From: Campylobacterales bacterium
Lineage (GTDB): Bacteria > Campylobacterota > Campylobacteria > Campylobacterales > JALSKU01
Assembly (NCBI GenBank): GCA_027038335.1
Contig: JALVWI010000309.1
Span: forward strand, 1 to 5,670
Direction: 5' to 3'
Length of the DNA stretch: 5,670 bases
Part shown: positions 1-5,634 of the stretch, one piece after another
Numbering within the stretch: position 1 is the first letter of the stretch
Layout: every line of letters begins with the position of its first letter
Notes under the pieces: generated by a model
Database searches by the model: none
What the model was told of the DNA's origin: nothing
Seen by the model: only the letters and a program-made list of their open reading frames with translations
Program-made: the position numbers and the translations under genes

Positions 1-1276
1 TTATCAAGTAGTTACCGATAGGATTATACAAAGTATCCAACTTTATAACTCTTGCTTTTTCATCTTCGTTTGATATTTGTATATTAACTTTCGAATATAT
101 ATGATGCCTATTTCTTGAGGCTTTATAAGCTATTTGTTTTACTTTTACTTTTATATCAAAAAATTTACCGATATTTAGATATATATCATCATTTATAGGA
201 GTATGAGCGATAAAACTCTCTCCTAAAAAGTGGGTATTGTTACTTTTATCCTTTTTGTAAACCCTTATCTTTCCTTTTGGCAGAGGCAAGCCAAGTCCGG
301 AAGTTTTATCATTTTTTAAGTACACAATATGAGAAAGAGAGTACTTTTTAACTCCCCTTAGCGGATAAGTAGGCATACTCCATCTTAATTTTGCAAACTC
401 ATTATATGCTACACTCTTTTTTGATAAAAATTTTATCTGCTTAGAGCCAAGTTCAATATCTTCTTTAAAAGGTATCTTATACAGATGAAATCCCCCGAAA
501 GACTCCTCCTTTACAGCTATATTTTCGCTTGTAGGCATAGCACTTTTAAACATTACTCTCATACTTTTACCTATATTTCTTACAACATTTACACTTCCCG
601 CGATACAGTATATATTCATATCTTTATAAGATATTCCGCTACGATTATCTATAGTTATCCATCCTGTTAGTTTGGCTTTTTTTGCAAGATTTAGCGTATA
701 GTTTGCTCTCCATTTGACACCTCTAGTAAGATATGAAAGTTTTACGCTTTGTTTACCTTTTTTGCCTTTAACCCTCCATGTAAGACTTGGTTTAGTTAAA
801 GATAACTCCTTTGGAAGTGCGGGAAAAACAATATCTTTTAAAGATACAAGATAAACCCTACCGTTTTTATCTTTGATAGTTACACTTGAGCCGTTAGATA
901 AGATATATCCATTTGCCAAAACTCTCTCATTCGCACTATTTGTCTGCTTAAAAAATTTAATCGGTAAAGTATGTTTTTTGTAGTATCTCAAAAGTACACT
1001 AGAATCCACTCTATTTTTCTCAAAAGTTTGAGAGTAAAGCAAAGTATCTTTATAGGAAAATTCAGGCAGTACACTATCTATGATGATAGAGTCAGGCACA
1101 CCTTCATAAACTATATAAGCACTCCCGTTTTTTTGAAGTTCAAATCCTTTGCTCTCTTGCACAAAAGCTATGCCGTTATTGTAGATGGTTATACTTCTTT
1201 GATGTGGGGAACCTACAAAAACTTTTTGTGCTAAAAGCATAACGGTTAAACTCAATATTGTAAGAAATATTTTCAT
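1..1276 (-). CDS. DUF4139 domain protein, exported (3' end cut by window edge)
   Basis: An uninterrupted minus-strand frame of 425 codons runs from ATG at 1276 off the left edge, so the C-terminus is missing. The start is supported by AAGGA at 1288-1284, seven bases upstream. Residues 1-16 (MKIFLTILSLTVMLLA) look like a short signal peptide, so the protein probably leaves the cytoplasm. The C-terminal half carries the pattern I associate with DUF4139: GVKWRANY at 186-193, a TIDNRSG stretch at 208-214 followed by AG at 226-227, and GLGLPLPKGKIRVY at 327-340. DUF4139 proteins are beta-rich and of unknown biochemical role; the family is sometimes named after the mucoidy inhibitor MuiA. The long N-terminal coiled coil seen in many larger members is not apparent here. 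The gene has its own promoter region with tandem repeats. The family call is firm; no function is claimed. Confidence 0.85.
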   Translation of the reverse strand, partial: MKIFLTILSLTVMLLAQKVFVGSPHQRSITIYNNGIAFVQESKGFELQKNGSAYIVYEGVPDSIIIDSVLPEFSYKDTLLYSQTFEKNRVDSSVLLRYYKKHTLPIKFFKQTNSANERVLANGYILSNGSSVTIKDKNGRVYLVSLKDIVFPALPKELSLTKPSLTWRVKGKKGKQSVKLSYLTRGVKWRANYTLNLAKKAKLTGWITIDNRSGISYKDMNIYCIAGSVNVVRNIGKSMRVMFKSAMPTSENIAVKEESFGGFHLYKIPFKEDIELGSKQIKFLSKKSVAYNEFAKLRWSMPTYPLRGVKKYSLSHIVYLKNDKTSGLGLPLPKGKIRVYKKDKSNNTHFLGESFIAHTPINDDIYLNIGKFFDIKVKVKQIAYKASRNRHHIYSKVNIQISNEDEKARVIKLDTLYNPIGNYLI

Positions 1277-1283
1277 ATCATTG

Positions 1284-1324
1284 TCCTTTTGACCCAAATT
1301 TTACAAATATGTTAAAATTTTATA
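1284..1324 (-). promoter_or_regulatory. Probable promoter and ribosome binding site of the DUF4139 gene
   Basis: On the minus strand TATAAAAT at 1324-1317 fits a sigma-70 type -10 box and would start transcription near 1310, about 33 bases before the ATG. A second identical TATAAAAT lies 40 bases upstream (1364-1357) in the tandem repeat. AAGGA at 1288-1284 is a well-placed Shine-Dalgarno. No convincing -35 box is visible, which is normal for Campylobacterota. The -10 call is weak because the whole gap is nearly pure A/T. Confidence 0.45.
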
Positions 1325-1384
1325 ATTTTTTTAACATATTATTTTGATATGTTAAAATTTTATAATTTTTTACCCATATTATTT
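1307..1384. repeat. 40-base-period tandem repeat with inverted ATATGTTAAA half-sites
   Basis: Bases 1307-1344 and 1347-1384 match at 35 of 38 positions with a 40-base offset; the first 25 bases are identical. Within them the 10-mer ATATGTTAAA occurs forward at 1307-1316, inverted at 1330-1339 (TTTAACATAT) and forward again at 1347-1356. The middle copy therefore forms a palindrome with either neighbour, with 13-base and 7-base spacers. The fourth expected half-site, near 1371-1380, is degraded by a TAA-to-ACC change. The second unit runs into the end of the Fic gene and includes its stop codon (1379-1381). The position over the DUF4139 promoter suggests an operator array. A hairpin terminator for the Fic gene is less likely, because the stem is all A/T and on the minus strand it is followed by A-runs rather than a U-tract. 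Confidence 0.75.
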
Positions 1385-2440
1385 ATTTATCTCTTTCTTA
1401 AGATACTCAAATAACTCAATATTTATAAAATATCTATTTCTTCCTATTTTCACCTCTTTTAAAATACCGATATTGTCTAACTCTTTTAAATATTTAGAAG
1501 CTGTTTGTCTAGTCAATACCAATCTATCTACCAAAGTTTCTATCTTTGTATAGGGATGTAAAAATAAGACTTCAACTAAATCTTTACTATAAATCTTTGG
1601 TAAATTTTTCTGCACTTTACTTTTTGTATTTTGCATTAATTTTTCTATATTTTCTATCAAGTTTGCAGTATCATTTGCAGTTATTTCTATGGCATCCAAC
1701 ATATAAAGTATCCATTCATTATAGCTTTGTTTTGCTCTAACCTCTTGCAAAAGCCTATAATAATCACTCTTGTGCTTTATAATATAACTACTAAGATAAA
1801 GGATGGGAAGTTCAAGCAAATCTTTTAAAACTAAATATAAAACATTTAAAATCCTACCGCTTCTACCATTGCCGTCATAAAATGGATGTATTGATTCAAA
1901 TTGAAAATGTATCAAAGCCATTTTAACTAGATAATCATAATCTTCCAAACTATCATCATTTATATATAAAAGCAAATTATTTAAAAGTTTCAAAATCTCA
2001 TCATAGCTTTGTGGAGGAGTATAAATAATTTCATCGCTTTGTTCATTTTTCAAAACAGTTCCTAGTTGCTTTCTAATTCCAGCACTATTTTGTGTGATGA
2101 TGGATTGGATTTTAATAATATCATTAAGTGTAATTATCTTGTTTTGTTTAACTTTTTCAAATCCACTTATCAATGCTTCTTTATAATTTTGAACCTCTTT
2201 AACCTCTTTTGAAAATTTTTCACTCACACTTGCCAAATAAAGCTCATCATGAGTTGTAATGATATTTTCAACTCCGCTACTATCTTTTGCCTCTTGCAAA
2301 GTTAGAGCATTTATCAAAATCATTTGATTTGGAATAATTTTACAAATACCATTTAGCTTAGCTAAAGCACTATTTGCTTTAATACTCTTTTTCAAAATCT
2401 CTTTTGTCTCTATATCTTTTTTTAATGGCAAAACAAGCAT
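1379..2440 (-). CDS. Fic family protein (class II, predicted AMP-transferase) with C-terminal winged helix
   Basis: This 353-residue protein has the complete Fic signature HPFYDGNGRSGR at 185-196, with catalytic His185, Asp189, Asn191 and the phosphate-binding Arg193 and Arg196 all present. Such enzymes usually transfer AMP from ATP to a hydroxyl side chain of a target protein. Residues about 5-85 match the Fic N-terminal domain. SSGVEN at 54-59 fits the inhibitory-helix motif (S/T)xxxE(G/N), with Glu58 expected to block the ATP gamma-phosphate, which makes it class II (self-inhibited). TPP at 141-143 lies in the target-binding flap region. Residues about 282-340 form a winged helix, including TRQTASKYLKELDNIGIL, as in SoFic-like proteins. 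The start ATG follows GAGG with good spacing. The target is unknown. There is no antitoxin-like small partner on the same strand, consistent with built-in inhibition. Confidence 0.93.
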   Translation of the reverse strand: MLVLPLKKDIETKEILKKSIKANSALAKLNGICKIIPNQMILINALTLQEAKDSSGVENIITTHDELYLASVSEKFSKEVKEVQNYKEALISGFEKVKQNKIITLNDIIKIQSIITQNSAGIRKQLGTVLKNEQSDEIIYTPPQSYDEILKLLNNLLLYINDDSLEDYDYLVKMALIHFQFESIHPFYDGNGRSGRILNVLYLVLKDLLELPILYLSSYIIKHKSDYYRLLQEVRAKQSYNEWILYMLDAIEITANDTANLIENIEKLMQNTKSKVQKNLPKIYSKDLVEVLFLHPYTKIETLVDRLVLTRQTASKYLKELDNIGILKEVKIGRNRYFINIELFEYLKKEINK

Positions 2441-2455
2441 ACTCTTCCTCTTTAT

Positions 2456-2501
2456 CTACTTTTTCCTTTTAGTATGATACAATAATTCTTATAAAAAGTA
2501 G
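2456..2501. promoter_or_regulatory. Divergent promoter region between Fic gene and microprotein, with 9-base inverted repeat
   Basis: On the plus strand TGATACAAT at 2475-2483 reads as an extended -10 element (TGn followed by TACAAT), giving a start near 2490 and a leader of about 20 bases for the microprotein. The minus-strand Fic promoter must lie in the same space; TATAAG at 2493-2488 and TATCAT at 2478-2473 are weak candidates. CTACTTTTT at 2456-2464 and AAAAAGTAG at 2493-2501 are exact inverted repeats flanking the core. They could be an operator controlling both genes, or simply give both transcripts similar leaders. No experimentally known binding site is recognised. Confidence 0.4.
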
Positions 2502-2509
2502 GATAAAAG

Positions 2510-2602
2510 ATGGTTTATAAACTTGTAGGTATAGTTATCGTTGCTATAGGAGTGGTGGGATATTTTATACTAAATTTGACAAAAACTCCTAAAGATAAAT
2601 GA
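2510..2602 (+). CDS. Single-span membrane microprotein, 30 residues, unknown function
   Basis: ATG at 2510 is preceded by AGTAGGATAAAAG, a good Shine-Dalgarno with about seven bases of spacing, and by an extended -10 sequence. The 30-residue product starts MVYK, has one hydrophobic stretch (residues about 5-23, LVGIVIVAIGVVGYFILNL, with Gly7, Gly14 and Gly17 in or near one helix face), and ends in the charged tail TKTPKDK. This is the shape of small inner-membrane proteins, either subunits or regulators of membrane complexes or type I toxin-like peptides. Nothing specific is recognised. It is the only plus-strand gene proposed in the window. Its TGA (2600-2602) directly abuts the hypA stop codon, so the two transcripts converge with no room for a terminator between them. 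Initiation signals plus a clean membrane helix make it likely real, but chance cannot be excluded at this length. Confidence 0.55.
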   Translation: MVYKLVGIVIVAIGVVGYFILNLTKTPKDK

Positions 2603-2944
2603 TCACTCCATCTCTAAACTCATAAGATACATATCTTCACCGTCAAGCACTTGCAGATTTGGGCTTTGACAGTTTGGGCAAATGTATTCGTAATTTTTGA
2701 GTGTGCTTTCTTGGTTGCATTCATTACATTTTACTACTATAGGTTGGAGATGGGCTATAAACTCAGCTTTATCACAAACTGTTTTTTCTTTAAAAGTTTC
2801 AAATGCACTTTTTAAAAGCTCTATCTCAACTCCGCTTAAAACTCCTATCTTTACAACAACTTTTGTTATCTTTGTAGCACTATTTTGTTTTGCCTGCTCT
2901 TCGCATTGAGCTAAGAGTGATTGGACGATACTAAATTCATGCAT
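2603..2944 (-). CDS. hypA: Hydrogenase nickel-incorporation protein HypA
   Basis: This 113-residue protein is the usual HypA length. It begins MHE, where the N-terminal amine and His2 bind nickel, and carries two CxxC pairs, C73/C76 and C89/C92, that form the structural zinc site. HypA works in the cytoplasm with the GTPase HypB to load nickel into the large subunit of [NiFe]-hydrogenase; in Helicobacter it also serves urease. No urease gene is in view. The core (FSIVQSLLAQCEEQAKQN near the N-terminus and LMSLEM at the C-terminus) resembles Helicobacter HypA as I remember it. AAGGG lies about seven bases before the ATG. The start overlaps the end of the glycosylase gene by eight bases (ATGCATGA), so it is probably translated by coupling as the last gene of the hyp operon. 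Confidence 0.96.
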   Translation of the reverse strand: MHEFSIVQSLLAQCEEQAKQNSATKITKVVVKIGVLSGVEIELLKSAFETFKEKTVCDKAEFIAHLQPIVVKCNECNQESTLKNYEYICPNCQSPNLQVLDGEDMYLMSLEME

Positions 2945-3419
2945 TTAAAAACCCTTTATATATTTCAAATTTCTCTTTGTAGCTCATTCTTGCATTGGCA
3001 CTTGAAGTTGAAGGTAGATAATATGCCATTTTCTTAAGAGATTTAAAATTTTTAAGAAGCAAATCATAACTTTTTCTACCGTTGCAACCTATCTTTTTGA
3101 TATTTGGATACTTTTTTAAAAATTCATCTATATCATTTACTACTACATCTTGGAGTCTGCTATCAAGCGAACTATCTCTTGAGCAACTTTTTATCATATC
3201 CCATAAAGCTATCTTTTTATCAAGCAAAAACTCTTTTTTCTCTTCATTTGAATTTAACTCAACCCCATATATCTCACCCATTATCTTCCAAAAAGCGTTG
3301 TATCTGTTTGCATAGTAAAAACTATACTTAAATGAGTCAAATGATGGAAAACTGCCAAGTATCAAAACTTGTGAATTTTTATCAACGATCGGATCAAAAG
3401 GGTGTGCATACTCTTTCAC
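2937..3419 (-). CDS. DNA-deoxyinosine/uracil-DNA glycosylase superfamily protein (HDG, UDG family 6-like)
   Basis: The protein shows the family 6 (hypoxanthine-DNA glycosylase) pattern. HPFDPIVD lies near the N-terminus, GSFPSFDS at about 22-29, and FYYANRYNAFW at about 34-44, where Asn41 aligns with the Asn I recall as catalytic in this family. LPSTSSANAR lies at about 135-144, equivalent to the usual PSTSPANA loop. It should remove hypoxanthine or uracil from deaminated DNA and start base excision repair. The stretch normally reading close to YYAHPRN is YYANRYN here, and STSPANA is STSSANA, so substrate range may differ. I chose GTG at 3419 (160 residues) because AGGA lies seven bases upstream and TAGTG gives a one-base overlap with the hypE stop. 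A TTG at 3425 would add two residues but sits almost on the AGGA. The gene is wedged between hypE and hypA, with overlaps on both sides. Confidence 0.85.
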   Translation of the reverse strand: MKEYAHPFDPIVDKNSQVLILGSFPSFDSFKYSFYYANRYNAFWKIMGEIYGVELNSNEEKKEFLLDKKIALWDMIKSCSRDSSLDSRLQDVVVNDIDEFLKKYPNIKKIGCNGRKSYDLLLKNFKSLKKMAYYLPSTSSANARMSYKEKFEIYKGFLNA

Positions 3420-4435
3420 TAGCAAATCCTAGGAAGCAATTCACCTGTCGGACTTTCCAAAAATCTTTTTGTACCCCAAGATGAGTGAAGCACTACTTTT
3501 TGAGTATAACTATCCGTAACTTTTGCTAAAGTTGAAGCATTTGCATTGAACTCTTTTAAAATCTTTAGAGCTTTTTGTGCTTCACTTTTTGGAAGTGCCG
3601 CTAAAAATGTACCCTCATTTGCCAACATTGTCGGCTCAAATCCAAGCATTTCACATATCCCTTTTACCTCATCACTCACAGGGATACTCTCCTCTTCCAC
3701 TTCTATACAGATATCAGACTGCTTTGCCCACTCATTTAGCACAGCTGCCACTCCGCCTCTTGTGGCATCTCTGAGGGCTGTTATCTTTACGCCTCCTTCT
3801 ATCAAGGCTTTTACTGTGGGATACAAAGAAGTACAGTCGCTTTTTAACTCACTCTCAAGCTCTATCCCTTCTCTAGCGGCAAATATAGTAGCCCCATGAC
3901 ACCCTATATCTCTGCTAACTAGTATAACATCATCTTTTGATATAGCGTTAGAGCTGATACCTTCTACCATAAGTTCTCCAACACCGGTTGTATTGATGAT
4001 GATCTTATCGATCGTTCCTTTTGGCATCACTTTTGTATCACCGCTAACTATCATAGCACCATTTATCTCCAACTCTTTTTTCATAGAAGCTACTATCTTT
4101 TGAAGGTCATCAAGGCTAAATCCCTCTTCGATAACCATCCCAAGAGTTAAATACTTAGGAGATGCCCCCATCATAGCAAGGTCATTGCAAGTACCGCAGA
4201 TACTAAGCTTACCTATATCAGACCCCGGAAAAAAGAGAGGTGAAACGGTAAAACTATCCGTACTCATAGCAATTTCACTAATTTTTAATTTTTCATTTTT
4301 CATTTTCAATTGTAAAACCGCCGCATCTTCACTCTTATCAAGCACTTCATTACCAAAGGCACCGTAAAAAACATCTCTTATAAGCTTATTGTTCTCTTCT
4401 CCCCCATTTCCCATAGCAAGTGTTACACTCTTCAT
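3419..4435 (-). CDS. hypE: Hydrogenase maturation protein HypE (carbamoyl dehydratase)
   Basis: This 338-residue protein of the PurM/AIR-synthase-like ATPase fold ends in PRIC. The C-terminal Cys338 receives the carbamoyl group from HypF, and ATP-dependent dehydration turns it into thiocyanate. The cyanide is then passed to iron on HypC-HypD. Family motifs are present: STDSFTVSPLFFPGSDIGKL at 58-77, GTCNDLAMMGA at 81-91 in the nucleotide site, SGDTKV at 131-136 and RDATRGGVAAVLNEWA at 222-237. The start ATG follows GAGGGTGAG, and the N-terminus keeps the usual early GNGGEE. Residues 42-52 (QLKMKNEKLKI) look like an extra segment in a loop after DAAVL; the DNA there (4312-4280) is a copy of the local AT-rich repeat. 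All key residues flank it intact, so the enzyme should be active. The stop overlaps the next gene by one base. Confidence 0.96.
   Translation of the reverse strand: MKSVTLAMGNGGEENNKLIRDVFYGAFGNEVLDKSEDAAVLQLKMKNEKLKISEIAMSTDSFTVSPLFFPGSDIGKLSICGTCNDLAMMGASPKYLTLGMVIEEGFSLDDLQKIVASMKKELEINGAMIVSGDTKVMPKGTIDKIIINTTGVGELMVEGISSNAISKDDVILVSRDIGCHGATIFAAREGIELESELKSDCTSLYPTVKALIEGGVKITALRDATRGGVAAVLNEWAKQSDICIEVEEESIPVSDEVKGICEMLGFEPTMLANEGTFLAALPKSEAQKALKILKEFNANASTLAKVTDSYTQKVVLHSSWGTKRFLESPTGELLPRIC
4280..4312 (-). repeat. AT-rich repeat copy D, inside hypE
   Basis: Bases 4311-4280, read on the minus strand, match copy C (4485-4454) at 30 of 32 positions. The core is ATGAAAAATGAAAAATTA. With base 4312 it is exactly 11 codons, encodes HypE residues 42-52 and keeps the reading frame open. 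The ATG-AAA-AAT-GAA-AAA frame is the same as in copies A and B. Confidence 0.8.
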
Positions 4436-4453
4436 CTCACCCTCATTTTCATC

Positions 4454-4485
4454 AATTTATAATTTTTCATTTTTCATTTTTAATT
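4454..4485 (-). repeat. AT-rich repeat copy C, between hypD and hypE
   Basis: This 32-base copy begins on the base right after the hypD TAG (4488-4486) and fills most of the 50-base hypD-hypE gap, ending before the hypE Shine-Dalgarno. It differs from copy D at two positions. The core ATGAAAAATGAAAAATTA is present but is followed by TAA, so it could code only a six-residue peptide. It has no hairpin and does not look like a terminator. Confidence 0.8.
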
Positions 4486-5634
4486 CTAAAGCAGGTTTCC
4501 ATACTTATAATACGCCGCACAAGCCCCTTCACTACTGACCATACAACTTCCAAGGGGTGAATTTGGCTTACAAGCTTTACCGAATACTTTACAATCCATA
4601 GGCTTAGCTTTTCCTTTTAAAATTTCACCGCAGATACACATTTTGTGATCATCTATCTTTTTATCAGGCAATATATCAGCATAAATTTTTTCAGCATCAT
4701 AAGAGGCATACTCATCTTTTAGTTTTAAAGCACTCTTTTTTATATCCCCTATACCTCTCCACCTAAAGTGGTCTCGTTTTTCAAAATATTTCTCTATAAG
4801 TTTTTGTGCGGTTACATTTCCCTCTTTACTTACCGCTCTTCCATACTCATTTTCTACTTCACATCTTCCCTCGTTAAACTGCTTAACTATCATCAAAATA
4901 CTCTGCATAACATCTACAGGCTCAAATCCGCTAACAACCACGGGAGTTTGGTAATTTGCAGGAAATTCATCATATATCTTACTTCCGGTTATCACGCTTA
5001 CATGGCTTGGTCCTATAAAGGCATTGATAGCACACTCTTTATCATCCAGCAGTACTCTCATAGGCTCAGGCACTACCACATGGTTGATATGAAAAAAAAG
5101 ATTTTTTATATCTTGCTTTATTACACTATCAAGAAGTGCCGCACTCATGGGAGTCGTCGTCTCAAAACCTATGGCATAAAATATCACCTTTTTATCCGGG
5201 TTTTCTTTGGTGATTTTCAAACTGTCAAGCGGTGAATAGACAAATCTCACATCAGCCCCGTTTGCTCTGGCATTTTGCAAACTACCGTTGCTTCCGGGAA
5301 CTTTTATCATATCCCCTAAAGTTACAAGTATCACATCCTCTTGCATGGCAAGTGTATAGGCATGATCTATCCTCTCCTTTGGCATCACACACACAGGACA
5401 CCCCGGACCATGGATAAAGTCGATATTTTCCGGTAAAAGTTGAAGTAATCCATACTTCATAATAGTATGAGTATGCCCCCCGCAAACTTCCATGATATTT
5501 ATCTTTTTATCTAACTTCTTAGCCTCTTTTTCTATCTCTTTAGCCAAAGATTGAATAACCTTAGCATCTCTAAAATCATCATAAAGATTTTTAAGCTTCA
5601 ATTCATCTGTAATTTTTAATTTTTTATTTTTCAT
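4486..5634 (-). CDS. hypD: Hydrogenase maturation protein HypD
   Basis: HypD is the iron-sulfur scaffold which, with HypC, holds the iron atom while CN and CO ligands are attached. The 382-residue product has the invariant CGGHTH at 51-56 (Cys51), GPGCPVC at 76-82 and GFETT at 156-160. Its Cys-rich C-terminus has C333, C335, C348, C355, C364 and C372, which include the [4Fe-4S] ligands and the redox-active pair expected from HypD structures. The end, ACAAYYKYG, is typical. Compared with E. coli HypD from memory there are about a dozen extra N-terminal residues (MKNKKLKITDEL). The first eight are coded by a copy of the AT-rich repeat, which also supplies the ATG. GGGA lies seven bases before that ATG. 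A TTG at codon 12 is an alternative start and would give a conventional N-terminus. The gene overlaps the upstream frame by ATGA. Confidence 0.97.
   Translation of the reverse strand: MKNKKLKITDELKLKNLYDDFRDAKVIQSLAKEIEKEAKKLDKKINIMEVCGGHTHTIMKYGLLQLLPENIDFIHGPGCPVCVMPKERIDHAYTLAMQEDVILVTLGDMIKVPGSNGSLQNARANGADVRFVYSPLDSLKITKENPDKKVIFYAIGFETTTPMSAALLDSVIKQDIKNLFFHINHVVVPEPMRVLLDDKECAINAFIGPSHVSVITGSKIYDEFPANYQTPVVVSGFEPVDVMQSILMIVKQFNEGRCEVENEYGRAVSKEGNVTAQKLIEKYFEKRDHFRWRGIGDIKKSALKLKDEYASYDAEKIYADILPDKKIDDHKMCICGEILKGKAKPMDCKVFGKACKPNSPLGSCMVSSEGACAAYYKYGNLL
5611..5634 (-). repeat. AT-rich repeat copy B, forming the hypD start
   Basis: These 24 bases on the minus strand match the corresponding part of copy D at 23 of 24 positions. 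They code the first eight residues of the predicted HypD, MKNKKLKI, and contribute its start codon. The frame is the same as in copies A and D. Confidence 0.75.

Noticed and set aside
485..1234. Two plus-strand frames (485-670 and 971-1234)
   Set aside because: Both are antisense to the continuous DUF4139 reading frame, which has recognisable motifs over this stretch.
1307..1356. Rho-independent terminator of the Fic gene
   Set aside because: The stems contain one G/C pair at most, and on the minus strand they are followed by A-runs instead of a U-tract. An operator fits better.
2580..2610. Terminator between hypA and the convergent microprotein
   Set aside because: The two stop codons abut at 2602/2603 and I see no stem-loop with a T-tract around them.
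3546..3899. Plus-strand frame of 117 codons
   Set aside because: It is antisense to conserved hypE sequence, and its composition is what the complement of that gene gives.
4768..5235. Plus-strand frame of 155 codons
   Set aside because: It lies fully antisense to the well-supported hypD gene, has no family features and no convincing ribosome binding site.
5282..5485. Minus-strand frame of 67 codons
   Set aside because: It is an alternate frame inside hypD, over its conserved CGGHTH and GPGCPVC region.
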